From Tenrec ecaudatus (Eukaryota > Chordata > Mammalia > Afrosoricida > Tenrecidae): a DNA stretch of 64,000 nucleotides. Positions 1-12,559 of this stretch are shown here, one piece after another (the stretch's first letter is position 1; every line of letters starts with the position of its first letter). The DNA lies in the NCBI RefSeq assembly GCF_050624435.1, contig NC_134536.1, positions 49,863,258 through 49,927,257 of the forward strand, written 5' to 3'. The position numbers and the translations under genes were made by a program. The notes below the pieces were generated by a model, which did no database searches, was not told where the DNA came from, and saw nothing but the letters and a program-made list of their open reading frames with translations.

Positions 1-510
1 GGACATAAACAGTGAATACAGGAGCGGGGGAGGGAGCGCTAAAACTGATTGTGATGGTATATACACAACTCTTTTCAAAAGCAATTTAACCATTGAAGTG
101 AGTGATATGTGAATATTATATCAAGAAAACTACTAAAAAAAAAAAGAAATCAAACTTGACCAATGGTTACCATGGGTTAAGTAGGAATAATTGTTGCTTT
201 GGGGGCATTGAGTTTACATTAATGGTGGTGGAATAATTTGGAAAATGATATTAATAATGGTTGTACAATGCAAAGAGTATAATAGATGGCACTGAATTAT
301 ACATGTATAAGTTGTAGAATTGGAGATTATTTTGTTTATATTTTTTGCTGTGATTAAAAAAATTACATGAAAAACAATGAGCACAAGGAAGAAGAATATG
401 TTCTTGAATTCACTGTGGTGATAATTATACAACTCTTCTTGATATGATTGAATTATTGCATTGACATGTGAATGAAGTACTTATAAAATTATTTTTAAAA
501 AGAACTTAAG
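1..510 (+). mobile_element. Cluster of old L1 3' ends
   Basis: Three short stretches read like L1 3' termini in plus orientation. One covers 1-146 (GATTGTGATGGTATATACAC then an A-run), one 182-362 (GGCACTGAATTATACA..., ending in an A-rich tail, L1M-like), and one about 378-510 (ACAACTCTTCTTGATATGAT). All are diverged; boundaries are approximate. Confidence 0.6.
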
Positions 511-2387
511 TTTATATATAAGATCTTCAAAACCATAGTTCACTTTTTGTTTATTGATTGTGATCAGTTTGGCATGTTACAGGTAATGAGTGTTTCTTAT
601 ATAAAATTACTTAGCAGGCAAATGAATGTTTAAAGAACAATAGCAAATTACCAAATGTTTTCAGGTATCATCCCCTTAACCTTAATCAGACATACTGCAG
701 CTATGCTAAAAATATAGTAACCAAGTAGAACAAGGATATTTAACAAATTATATCAGAAGACTGTCTATGGATAACCTGTTACCACGCCACCGCCATTACA
801 CTTAAATCTATTCTGACCCAATAATTACCTAGACTTTCCAGAACTCTTGAGTTTCCGAGACTGTACATGTTTGTGGTAGCAGGCAGCTGCATCTTTCTCC
901 CAAGGAACCACTGGTGCACTTGCAGTCAGCAGTCCAACCTTTAGCCCACTGTCCCAATACTTATCCTGACGGTCAGAAGGGACTCAGGAGAAGTGAGTTT
1001 TAAGAGGCATAAAATTCAAATGACCCCCCCCAAAAAATTCAAATGACCTCATCAATAACCTTCGTCCAGAATGGAACTTGAGGTGGCAGATTATTTTTTG
1101 GAGGGGGGGCGGCGGATATCCCTTCCTTAAGTTAATATTCTCAAAAGGAATGAAGTCTTAACATTTTGTGATTTGTGTTTAAAAGTCTCCAAATTAATTA
1201 TTCCATCATAATTTTGTATTTAAATAGATATTTTGCAATTAAATATATATTTCTGATAATGTGGAATGAAGTTATTTTACAAGATAGCAATACTGTTTTA
1301 GACCTTACAATAAAATACAAGTACTATAACCATAAGATTGAGGAAGAACAAACTTCGGTCATTCTGCATTATACCGCTCAAGTTAGATTCTGGCTAGAAA
1401 CCAGTGGAGACGATGTGGTGTCTGATAGGAATGGAGATCATTCCAAGCAAGCACCTTAGCAACCAATCATTGTGTTTTTTCCTTTATGCTGTTAAGTTTT
1501 AAACAACAATTAGCAACACACACACACTAAAAAGGAAACACAATTGTGTACATTTATAGATATGTATCTTTCCTAAGCAATGATATCCTCACAGACTCTT
1601 TGAAGAAATGCCAAATTTAGGCCTCAAATAACAGAGAATTAAATATGTCTTGAATATCTTGTGATGCCAAAAACTAAGGAAGTGCGCAAAGAATGATAGG
1701 GATATATATATAAATATAGATAGATGAACAAAAAAAAGTAGAGTCCTCCTGAAAGTGGTTCCTCAGTGCTGAATCAGGGATATTTTGATTATTAAAAGGC
1801 AGGCTCAAAAAATGAAACTAACTCTTACAATTCATGATCCCTCTGAAGGCAACGAGGATAAAAGGAATTGACTTAAACAACTTTGGAAAACATTATTCTG
1901 ATTGGAAACTCTAAGCCTAAACATAAAAAGAACTGCACATAAATATTGTACTCTGGTTTGTAAGTTTTGCTTGGCAATTCTGAAAGTGTTTTACATCTAT
2001 ACAGTGTTATTCAAATGAGCGCCCCCAAAAAGAACCTTTAAAATAACAGTACCAAAATAGATTATGAATACTGCTGATTTTTAATAATCATATTTTATAA
2101 GAACTATTCTATACAGATTGTTCCTGCTTTTTTCTTAAGTACATTGTGAATATTTTGTCATCATATTGTTATGTGTATATTATATTAATAACTGATCACC
2201 GTTTCATCACTGGGATACTTATTCAATTCCCTAATGCTGCTAATTCAACTTGTTGATATTTCAGTACAAAACCAATACTAACATTAAGCATATTTGTAGT
2301 GGTGTTCCACAAATACATGATTGACTAGACAGGTAGGTTGAACAGGTATGAGATGAAGAGGTTTGACAGAGAATATTTGTATGTTAT
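511..2387. other. AT-rich intergenic stretch, nothing recognised
   Basis: No gene, RNA gene or clear repeat family was recognised. It holds short C and G runs (1024-1030; 1100-1109), a brief CA run (1516-1526) and a TA-rich patch near 1703-1720. Confidence 0.5.
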
Positions 2388-2896
2388 TGAGGTAGTTTAT
2401 TGTGCCAACCTGGCCAATAAACGCGTGGGGTTAATTGAAGAGCAGAGGGATAAATGGCTCAGTGAGCCTGGCCTTTCTAGTTCTCAGGTCTCTTGCTTTC
2501 TGATGGTCGGACCACGGTGAAGCTGCCTTAGCCAGTCCCCTGCTTCATCTGGCAAGGCTCAGTTCCTGCAAGACATCCCTGAGGAGAAGCCACATGGACC
2601 TACCCTGATGCAGCCCTGGGTGCTGGACCAGCCGTGTGGAGACCCTTGCCAACACTGAGATGCTTACATGTTCACTGATTCAGCTTTCCTCTGCAGTTGG
2701 CATCACTGCATGTGTTTTGTGAGATGGAGGAGGACTTTGTGGATTGGTGTTGGACATATGGGTTAACGTTGAACTTGTGAGCTTGGGCAGCACTGAGTTG
2801 GGATGTGTCCTTATGTGCACTTAACCTTTATATAAAACTCTCTCTTATCCATGAGTTTCTGTGGATTTGTTTCTCTAATGTACCCAGATTAACACA
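2388..2896 (+). mobile_element. Solo LTR fossil, ERVL type
   Basis: A 509-bp element runs from TGAGGTAGTTTATTG to GATTAACACA. It shares its layout with the copies at 21339-21827, 52385-53470 and 54820-55210: a start resembling TGTGGTAGTTA, a TTTATATAAA..CTCTCTC stretch before the end, and a final GTTTCTCTAATG..ACACA. The ends and wording resemble ERVL (MLT2-like) LTRs of other mammals. It is old and diverged; no internal viral region is attached. Confidence 0.7.
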
Positions 2897-2924
2897 GTGT
2901 GTACTTACTTTTGCTGCCAATATA

Positions 2925-3210
2925 TCGATGAATGTGGTCGTGCATTCAAGGGACGATGCTATGAAAAGGTCTTGGAGAAGACCAAGCACCTTGAGGGAAT
3001 GGGTTTCTGGGCCTAGGGCATCAGGATCTCTGTATGAGAGTAAACCAGTGATACAATGGCTGCCAAAATAAGGTTACCAACAACTGTAAGGTTGGTGCAG
3101 GTGCAGGCAGTGTTTCATTGTTTTGCACATAAGGTCATGATGACTTGGAGTCTGTCGGGTCACTAATCAGCATGGACTCGATAGTAGTGAGGTCTCTCGT
3201 TGAATGCACC
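2925..3210 (+). mobile_element. RTE/BovB-type LINE 3' end
   Basis: The segment includes GATACAATGGCTGCCAAAAT, GGCAGTGTTTCATTGTTTTG and a decayed form of the RTE tail ending GGACTCGATAGTAGTGA. These follow the 3' end of the afrotherian RTE LINE in order. Confidence 0.65.
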
Positions 3211-3221
3211 CACACCACCTT

Positions 3222-3614
3222 GCTGTTGTTATTGGCTGCCATATGGTTGGTTCCAAGTCAAAGCCACCCTAGGAAAACCCGCCTGCTCCTGTGCCATCCT
3301 TTTCATTGTTTATGAATGAGCCCCTTGTTGCAGCCACTGTGTGGATCTATCTCAGCAAGGGTCTGCCTTTTGTCTCTGCCCTTCCGCCTTACCAAGCATG
3401 ATAGCGTCTGGGTACTGAAATACGTATCACGTATATAAAGGGAATCTTACCGTTTTCACTCTAAGGAGCATTCTGGCTGTGCTTCGTTCCAGACCGATTT
3501 CTGTTTTACTTCTGGCAGTTCATGGTCTATCGATGTTCTTTGCCAACATCATAATTCAAATGCATCAATGTTTTGCTGGTATTCCTTATTTATTGTACAG
3601 CTCTCACATGCATA
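3222..3614 (-). mobile_element. RTE/BovB-type LINE 3' portion, inverted
   Basis: Read on the plus strand it starts TTGCTGTTGTTATTGGCTGC, the complement of the RTE tail (CAACAACAAC), then GCAGCCACTGTGTGGATCTA and ATTCAAATGCATCAATG. It is tail-to-tail with the RTE copy at 2925-3210. Confidence 0.65.
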
Positions 3615-3975
3615 AAAATGGAATACTACCCTGCAATAAGAAGTGGTTGATCAAGCCACACAAAGACATGGAGGAACCTTAAAGGCATATTATGAAGTTA
3701 AAGAAGTTAGTCTAGAAGTACTTCATAATATGGTTCCCTCGATCTGACATTCTGAATAAGGCAAAACTGTGGCGGCAACAAAAAGAGACATGGTCGCTAT
3801 GAATTTGACATGGGGAAGTGAAGGGAATTCTTAAGGCTGTGAAACGATTCTGTAACATTACTCTAATTGGGAATAACATTATGCATTTGTCAAAGCCCAT
3901 AGAATTGTACAAGAGTGACACTCAACGTTAGCCATGGACTCTATTTAATAATACTATCTCAGTACAAAGATAAGT
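3615..3975 (+). mobile_element. Old L1 3' UTR (L1M type)
   Basis: The order of phrases is that of ancient mammalian L1 3' UTRs: AATGGAATACTACCCTGCAA, ACATTCTGAATAAGGCAAAA, then GCATTTGTCAAAGCCCATAG shortly before the end. Divergence is high. Confidence 0.65.
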
Positions 3976-4394
3976 ACAGAAGCATCGCTACAAGAGTTCC
4001 AATTCACACAGGAGCAGCATTATTCCAGACAGTATGTAGAATAGAACCTGGAGACTCCACCGCATCGGGACTCGGATTTCAAAGCAAAATGTCAAGGAAA
4101 TTTTGCATCTGAACTCAAACAAAGCATCGGGATCCCACCTGACACATGTGATTTTTGTAAACAAAAGCAGTTTGTGTTTTTGTTACTCAGCGTTAGTTGG
4201 CATTATTAGTACGTGTTATTTAAACCCTTTGCGGCTGTGTTCCAAGCGTTTTGCTATCATTTTCTTAGTTTTTATGGCTTTTATTTTAACTGATTTTAGA
4301 TAAAGAAAACATGAGTTCTAAGAAATTTTTCTGAAAAGTTTCATCATGATAAGGAACTGGTTAACCATGTTTTCGATATTGTTGATGATAATTT

Positions 4395-4890
4395 AATAAA
4401 CCCTTTTAGAAAACGATTAAGGACATGCCAGCAGCAGGCCACCTTAGACAGATTTTCTTTTTTTAATGTTTTAGAGAAAGCCAGCCAGGTCCTAGTGAAA
4501 AAAGGCAAAGAAGGGAACAAAACTCCTGAAAAGCAGTGACCAGTTGATTTGATGGAGGGGGATTCCCCTTCCAACCAAAGACTCTCTCTCTCCATCCTCC
4601 TCTCCACATCCGTGTCTGTAGATCCAGATCCTCGTATGGGCCAGACTGTCGTTGTTAAAAACTTTTTTAATGTTGTTTTCTGTATTTAAATGATATTATT
4701 TAACGCTGAACTTACTTTGAAATTTATATATAATATTTTGTATAAAAAGGCAAGGTTAGGGTAAAAACTTGGTGGTTGAGAACAGGTTAATCTATTTTCA
4801 GTTATTTCTTATGGGGAAAATTGATTCGGAATTCAACTGCATCGCATCTCGATGCTCCTTCTAGAACAGATTAGCGTTGAGGTCTTTAAA
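4395..4890 (+). mobile_element. Tigger/pogo-like DNA transposon, 3' remnant
   Basis: One frame reads RTCQQQATLDRFSFFNVLEK, like the C-terminal tail of Tigger/jerky-type transposases. The 3' end has TTTCTTATGGGGAAAATTGA followed by TTCTAGAACAGATTAGCG, the wording of Tigger-type terminal sequence. The upstream limit is uncertain (possibly from about 4000). It is non-functional. Confidence 0.5.
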
Positions 4891-5757
4891 CATGTTTATG
4901 TTATTCATGAGTTTCTGCAGACAAGTTCTGTCAGTAATAAATGTGTCTTAGTGTTATTAGAGAACCTTCAAAGAAAGGTCTAATCAAAACAATCTAATCA
5001 AATCAGCCATCTGCTGAGCAGATTAATTCAAGGTAGAGTGATCAATTCAGAAGGTTATGGTAACTTTTTTAGGGGGATTCCAATGGGTCATGTAGAAAAT
5101 GTCACAGAGCCATATTGTGAAAAAAATTTAAGAAAAGTGAAAAGCTTCATTGATGAGAAAAATGCCAGGAAATTTGCGCTTAGGAAGTGCTCTCCATCCC
5201 AGTAACATGCCTCTTCATTCTTGAGGGTCACAAGGCGGTCCTGTAAGAATACCGCGGGGAGGCTCTACCCCATCCACCCGACAGCTCCAATCCTGCCCTT
5301 TTGGACTTGTTTTGGTGTCCAAACTCAGAGAGCATTTAATAGGAACACTATTTGTATTCCTTGAGGATGTGCAAAGTGACATTTGGATAGGCTGGAAATC
5401 ACACAGCGCAGAATCTTTTGGGAAAGGGTAAGAAAGAAGGAAGCACTGCCCTTCAGAAGCCTATGGACCTACAGGGAGGAGGTGTCAAAGAGGCTTCTGT
5501 GGTTTTATAGCTATATGTTTTTACTTACTTTCATTTTAGTTTATTAATCTTTTAAAAATTTTTATTTATTTTTTATTTTTAGTTTATTAATCTTAACAGA
5601 TATACCATGTTAATGAGAAAAGTTAACAAGAGAAAAACACTATGTGTTGCAAGGGAGGAGATGGTATGTGCTTGCTTAATGTTCGGTCCATCTAAATCCA
5701 TTCTAAAACAGTTAAATATATGAATTTAAAAAGTAACTTTATGAAAAGAAATATTTA
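4891..5757. other. Intergenic stretch, nothing recognised
   Basis: No gene or repeat family was recognised. It contains a T/A-rich patch at 5520-5600 with a short internal duplication of TTTTAGTTTATTAATCTT. Confidence 0.4.
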
Positions 5758-5975
5758 TAAATTATCTTGGGTTCACGAGGGTGGGAGAGTGGGGGAGGGA
5801 GAGGAAAACAGGAGCTGATGCCAAGGGCTCAAGTAGAAAGAAAATGTTTTGTAAACGATGATGGCAACATATGCACAAATGTGCTTGATGCAATTGATGT
5901 GTGGGGTGTTATAAGAGCTGTAAGAACCCCCAATACAATGATTTATTTTTTTAAGAGAAAAGAAATAGATTAACT
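5758..5975 (+). mobile_element. Afrotherian L1 3' end
   Basis: It matches the terminal L1 sequence seen repeatedly here: GAGCTGATGCCAAGGGCTCA, AAGTAGAAAGAAAATGTTTT, ATGATGGCAACATATG, then CAATACAATGATTTATT. Confidence 0.75.
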
Positions 5976-7030
5976 TAAAAAAATCTTTGAAGTGGATACA
6001 TTTATTCCCATCTACACATTAGAGGCTAAATAGGCTTAAATTCCAGTTCGAATTAAATGTTATTCAGCCAGCAGATGGAAGAATGGGCTTTCTAAGAGCT
6101 TCTTGGGTCTATGTTAGGGCTTCTTCTGTTTCATTTTAAAAAGTATCCCAACAAGCAGCAAATTGACAGACAGATGTAATAAATATTTTTAAATAGTGGT
6201 AAGCAATAAAGTGTCACCATCTGGTCATAAGAGACAGGTCAATTGTTCTCTATTTGCCTGGAGCAATAGACAATCAAGGAGAATCAAGACAATCAAGGAA
6301 AAGGAAGAGACTGTGGAAAGTGTGACTAATTAACAGCTGCCTCTTTTCTCACGAGAACAGGAGAACTGGATAGTACTAGGATTCCATTCCTGAGGAATCT
6401 TGATCAAAGGGGGAATATGAAGAACAGAGTTGTAAATTCTCAATTCCCTAGTGTGGTATTCACAGAGGCAGCAGGAGTGCCTGAAACTATTGCCCTGAGA
6501 TAATGTTTAAGCCTTAAACAAAAAAAAAAAATTCTAGATGTTTCCTTGAAACCAAGCAATATTTTAGCACACATAGTAAAATATTTTAGCATATATAGCA
6601 TCTGTCTTTAGCATTAAGCTTATTTTATTTTAATTAAGTTTTTAAAAGAACAATCTATCCCCAGTGAATCAAAGTGACCACAGCAACTTAAAGATTGCCT
6701 CAGAACCATAGAGGGCAGTGATTTTATGTAAATGGGGAGGAGCAATTCAAAAAAAGGGAGAGAATGGTTGAGACCTACATTGCTTTGTAGTAAATCCTGG
6801 TACCCTGAGGTTGTTGTGCTCAAGAGAACTTTTCTAGCAGAGCTCTGAAGAGCTTCCTCACAGGTTCACCCCCCCCCCCCCACCTAGGAAATGGAAGGGG
6901 TGGGGCTGAGGGGACAAGCCTGATCTCTAGCCATACAAGGGAGAAGGAAAGTCCAATTGTATTCATGTCTCTCTCTAGCTCTCAACCACTCGACCCTGCA
7001 GGGACAGTGAAGTGTGAGAAAGCTCCTTTA
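5976..7030. other. Intergenic stretch, nothing recognised
   Basis: No gene was found. There is a C run at 6868-6879 and purine-rich low-complexity patches, with no clear repeat family. Confidence 0.4.
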
Positions 7031-7702
7031 GGAGCCCTGGTGGTACAGTGGTTACCTGTTGGTCTTCTAATAGCAAGGTCAGCGGTTTGAAATCAGTAGT
7101 TGTTCTGCTGGAGAAAGAAGAGGCTCTCTACTCCCATTAAGAGTTATAGTCCTTTAAAAAAATGAAGTAAAATAATACATCTGGCCGGAACAGTTAAAAA
7201 CTTGTCATTTTATGTCACTTTGATGCATTTTTGTGTTGAATCTGGTTTTGAGCATTTGTGTGTTTTCTTTTTCATCTTGGGGTTTGTCTATTGTATTTTG
7301 AAATCGCTGGTAGCCTTTTGGACTTTATGTTATATATTTTTTCTGTGTTTTCATCCCCAGTATATGAACCCCAGGATAGGACATCCTGGGGGTATGGCAG
7401 GGAAGGGGGCTCAAAGGGGTGGCTATTATCAAGGAGTTCAAGAAGAAACTGTTTTGAAACTGGTTGTGATAGTGATTGTAAAACACTGCTGGATATAACT
7501 GAACTATGGAATGATATGATGTCTGGATTGGCTCCTAATAAAATGTGGTTTTTTTGGGGGAAAAGGAATTTAACTAAAACAAATTTTTTTTAATTAAAAA
7601 AAAAGTGATAGTCTCAGAAATGCACAGTAGCAGATCTACCGTGCCCTATGGGGTCACTATGACCTGGGGCTGACTCGATAGCCCTGAGTTTGTTTTGGGT
7701 TT
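7031..7702 (+). repeat. AfroSINE split by an L1 insertion
   Basis: The SINE starts GGAGCCCTGGTGGTACAGTG (7031-7151) and resumes at 7605 to end GCTGACTCGATAGCCCTGAG and GTTTTGGGTTT. It is a tRNA-derived AfroSINE known to be moved by RTE LINEs. The middle (7152-7604) is a separate L1 3' end. Confidence 0.8.
7152..7604 (+). mobile_element. L1 3' end inserted inside the AfroSINE
   Basis: The insert ends with an A-rich tail (7596-7604) and carries ATATGAACCCCAGGATAGGA and GGCTCAAAGGGG, parts of the local L1 3' UTR. GTTATAGTC (7143-7151) before it and GTGATAGTC (7605-7613) after it look like a diverged 9-bp target duplication of the SINE word. Confidence 0.65.
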
Positions 7703-9761
7703 GAGTACTGATAAATGGTTACAGGACACCCCACTCTGCAAGCCCGCTTCCTGACCAATGACACTCAGCTTCACTGTGCCGCGTGGCTTTGTCTCGTGGT
7801 ATTGGTGCTGCCTTTTTTTTTTCCTTTCTCAAGATCTCAGTATCGTTCCTCTGCCCCTCTGTGGTCAGGGATCTTGGACAAGTTTCACTCCTAGCTCTTC
7901 CTTCAGGGTGATCTTGGGATTCTCTGTATCTGAGATGGTTCACTTTTATATCCAGAATGGCAAAAATGGACCAATTCCCAGGTTAAAGTCCTTTACACTT
8001 CATTTAAATGCTCCCACTAGGGGGGAGTTTCAAGGACTACTGGATAAAGAGTCATCCCAAGTACAAATTCCACTTCAGGGAAACGCCTTCCTAGGAATTT
8101 GCATATCTACCTGAGAGTACTGATCCAGAATCTACATTTTAACAACATTCCCAAGTGATTCTGATGTATAGTTTCCTATGCATGATTCTTTAGGGTTCCT
8201 GGGAGGGGGGCGGGTCCTGCTAAAATGTAAGTCCTAGCATATTTGGGGTGGGCATGCCAATTCCCAGGAGAGGGACAAACTAGAATGAATTGGTTGGAAG
8301 CCCTGATTGCAGTCACTACTGTCAACTATGTCAGCTGATCCCAGCCTTCCAGCACTCCCTGTAAGGAGGCAGACGTGTTTCTTATGTCTTCCAGAGTAAC
8401 TTACCAGCTGAGTACCATACACTTACCTCCGCCAATACCACAGGGAACAGAACACTTTCCGAAAACCTGATTGAATTTTTTTTTCAGTCCTGCAATTTGC
8501 GATTTTCAGAAATGATTATTTTAATCTACTGTTCTAGAATTATTTGTTATATTGCATTTAAAATTAGAACATGTGAGTGCTGAAATGTTCAGAAATGGGA
8601 TATGAGACTATCTCATGAATTAGCAAGTTTGACTTAATGCTAAAGCCAACAACATAAGACAAAAACTCCTTAAATACCTACTCATTGCCAATGAAGAAGA
8701 CCTGCTTGCAATTGGAGCTGAAATTAGGTCTAGGTTAGACACTGATGACCCCAATTATGCAGAGACAGAGATTTCAGGTTAAGAAACATGTAGGGCCTCA
8801 AATCACCAGCACAGCTTTTGTACATTCCTAGGGGCAGTGTTTTCCTTTGGATGTTATTTGTGTTCTTTTGGCTTATAAAATATATTAAAAATTTTAAACA
8901 GTAAAATCAACTCATTTGTCTGAGGAAAAAAGATCAAGATGAAGACAGTAGGGGACAACAGTTATTAGAGGGTGTGCATATATTTTTCAACTTTTAAAAC
9001 TTGAGATCATAACAGTCACAGTACAAAATTAGAGGAGCAAAAATATTCTTATAGTATTTTTCTCACTTTGCTTCCCATTATTATATCAGGATTTTTAAAC
9101 AAGAACTCCTCTTCTTTATTTGATTCTTGGTGTTGCACAAAATATCTCCTGTGTATTGAGAAACAGAGCACTTTTGACATCTATGATGGTAGCAAAGTTC
9201 TCGTGTCTTCTGTTTGGGTTACTTGGCTCATCCCTGGCTGAGGATTCTGATACTTGGAAGCTATCTCGGCTGCTGAATAATCAGAAGAAGGAAGGAAGGT
9301 CCTGGATTTTGATTAGGCATATCATCAAGATGTGTTGCCTTGAGCGCTTACTGTCTTGCAGAAGTTTTCAAGAGCTAGCCCTTTCAGTTTTTATACCCAA
9401 ATGCCTCTCTCTAGGATGAAGACATGAACGTATGGAAACTGGGCCGAAGAACCATGTGGGTGACAGGCACATTGCTGTACAGAGAATCACTATTCATACT
9501 CCTTCTCTTGGGGAAGTAGTCTCCTTAGATTAAACTCTCTTCAATTTTCATTCACCGGACAAATTATAATGTATGCCATGCATAAGGAGAGACACTAGTA
9601 GCAAAGTGATCATCATACAGTTCCTGCCCTCTAGAAAGTCACATTCTTTTTGGAAACTCAAATAAAAACAAAACAAAATGAAAAACAAGCATTGCCTTGC
9701 GTTGGTTTTCGTGCATGGAGCAGAGCTGCGCTACAGGGTTCTCTTGGCTGTCATCTCTCTC
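7703..9761. other. Intergenic stretch with a MER5-like fragment
   Basis: Mostly unassigned. At about 8118-8172 the sequence CCAGAATCTACATTTTAACA and CCCAAGTGATTCTGATGTAT resembles a MER5/Charlie-type hAT remnant. The two small opposed reading frames around 7720-8114 match no protein I know. Confidence 0.4.
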
Positions 9762-9976
9762 GGTAGCCCCAGAGGCACAGTGGCTAAAGTGCTACCAAGT
9801 TAAGAAGAAATCAGTCAGTCATCCACAATAACAAGGTTGGCAGTTCTAACGCACTCGTCACTTTGTAGGAGAACGATGTGGCATTCCGCCTCCAGAAAGC
9901 TTCCCACCTTGGAAATCCTGCGGGGGCAGTTCTATTCCGAGTTATAGGATTGTTTTGGGTCAGAATTGACTCCACA
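9762..9976 (+). repeat. AfroSINE
   Basis: It begins GGTAGCCCCAGAGGCACAGT and ends TGTTTTGGGTCAGAATTGAC, the head and tail of the tRNA-derived AfroSINE. Confidence 0.7.
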
Positions 9977-12559
9977 CAAGTGGATCATCTGTATGGAAGC
10001 AGAATACCAGTTCTTTCCTCCATGGCAAAGTTGGGTAGACAAATGGTCAACCTGTAGGTCAGGAATCAAGCACAAACCTTTTGTACAGTTCAGAGATCTC
10101 ACTAGTGACCGGCGAGGACAAAAAGAGACAACTGCAATACAATATTTGCTCTGACAGAGAGAAGTATAGATGACTACAGAAACACTGAATAGACATATTT
10201 AACCTAGACTGGGGTGCAGGTGGAGTTACCTCAAAAATATACAATGACTTACTGTGTCTTGAAAAATAATAAAAGTTTGCCTAGGGTAAGAAATGGATTA
10301 GAGTCAATGTGAACAATATTGGCAGAAGCGTGGCGCTGAGAGGAGAGCTGACATTTGCAGTGTTGTGCTCGCCCTTAGCCTTTTGGATAGCTTGTTTTAC
10401 AGAAGGCTCCTGGGTTCCTGTTGGAATGTTGATACCTGCCCCTCTATTCATGAGACGCACTGCATTCATGCCTGAGGTTAGAAAGCAGTGCCATTGTTAG
10501 AAAGAGTGGTCAAAGGAGAGAAAGAAGAAGTTGATGGGAAAGAGGCAGAAGACCCACCTTCCTGCCAAGATATTGGGCGGTGTCATGTTCCAGGTGTTTG
10601 GTCGTGAGTCAACAGGTAGCCTGGGGAGGCGGTGTGCAATCCTGCCAGGAACTTTGCATTAGCATGTTTGCCCTGAGAGGTGCCAATACCTTGTCCAATA
10701 AAGTAGAGGAAGAAAACAAGCCTTTCTCAGCAATAGACAAAATAGCATGTGCTAGCTTTCCTCCTACGGCCGTTTCAGTGAGTTTTCATTCTTTATTTCT
10801 AAAACAGCTCCAGAAACCATCTGGTGTCTTTTGATCATGCCACGGACCTAATATGCAAAGTGCTTGCCTGGAAGAAACGGGCCAATTGTGCTTTTGAGGC
10901 TCATATTTTAAGGTCCCAAATTATGGTAGCTTCAGAAAATATGACTAATTTGCCTATAATTTCCTTTCACCTTGATACACGGTGTCCTTCCCAAGTTGAG
11001 AAATCTGCCAGTTAATCGTAAGCAACCTCAGATGTCAAAATCTATCATATCCCGCTTGCAAATATGTAAAGCAGGTTGTAAAACCTTGACATCCCATCCT
11101 TACAAAATGTACAGATCAAAATGTACAGATACAAAATGTACAGATACAGCCTGTCAAGATCGAAAGCGCAAAGTTAAAATAATTAGTTATCTAAGTTCTC
11201 TCTAAAATGAGGCTGGGTCTCAAAAAAAATTTTTTTAAGAGTGTGAATAAAGAGACATCAGCAAAGTACTCACATTTTCTCCCCACTCTCTTCCTTCTTC
11301 ACGTCTACTAAATCCATAGAAGAACTTGTCTCTTACCTGGGTTTCATAAGCGCTATCTCCAGCTCCCATCTTCTCTCCCTTTCCCCTGGATTCAGTTCAG
11401 AAGCTCACAGAGAAAAGTATCCTTGCTTGTTGCTCAAATAACAGCCATCTCGATTTGGCCTCATAAAATTTATTCTCTTTTGCCTTGCACCCAGCCAGTT
11501 GACTCCAAAATAATTTTTCCTTGGTTAATTTTTTTTCTTAATAAGCAAATAGACTGGGTTTCCAGGTATTGCTTCAAAAGCTTGTGATGTGAAAATAACA
11601 CATTACTCCAGAAACAACTGGTTCACGTATTCTTTTTTTAATCTGTTAAGAATTTGTAGCCCAGTTTTTGAATTTCAGTTGGCTTTATTTTTCTTTATAG
11701 ACAGCTAAAAGGATCTAAGGTAGCATCGGAGAGAGAAAATAGAACATTGTGTTGAAGTGATGTTATTCGGTAAGGCATTGTCGAATAACTCAGAATTAAA
11801 TGACTAGGTAGAAACATGAAGATATGGTATAGAAGACTTGGGGATTGGTCCATTGACATTCCACTGGGTTTAAATGAGCCACCTTAGAAGCAGGGATGGG
11901 AAATCCTGCAACCATCAGGAAAGACCCACTAGTGAGGTGTGCATGATATCCCTGTGTGAAGCATTTCAGGCAGCACAGGCAACAACACCGAGACCATGAG
12001 ATGGAGCATAATACCAGCACCCAGAGACAGAGCAGTGGCTGGGCCGAAAGACTATGTGGCTGAGGGGCAGAGGACCAGAAAGAGACATGTTTGCCATGGC
12101 TAAGAGGTGCTGTGGCAAAAGAACTATATCTTTATCATTTTTTAATCTGTGATCTTCCCTCACAAACCTCATCGTCATGAGCATTGTCTGAGGGCTGTGT
12201 AGCCATTGCCATGAATTATCATACCCAGCGAAGAAGCAGTATGTTATAGGAAGGATGATAGGAAATTGGAGGCATGTCTGTTTGATCTACACCTTGTGGC
12301 AACCAGTCTTGGGCTGAGGTGGAGTTGTATTCTCAGAGGAGGTTAGAGGAGGTCAGAAAAGGTGTCCAAGTCATTTCCTCAAATATCTAATAAAAAATTT
12401 CTAAGTAATAGATTGTTCTCTAAAATATCCATCTACATAACAAACCTATTCCAAAATTAAATAATTTTATGAACTAGACAGTTTAATAAAATATATTTGA
12501 CAGGCCACAACTAACCATAATATCCATATGTTATTGTTAGGTGTCCTCAAATCGGTTTA
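9977..12559. other. Intergenic stretch with a small minisatellite
   Basis: No gene or clear repeat family was recognised. At 11101-11148 a 14-15-base word (ACAAAATGTACAGAT) recurs three times in tandem. The short reading frames have no recognisable product. Confidence 0.4.

Noticed and set aside
11101-11148. Short regularly spaced repeats considered as an array
   Set aside because: Three copies of a 14-15-base word with no spacers; a small minisatellite, and CRISPR arrays do not occur in mammalian nuclear DNA.
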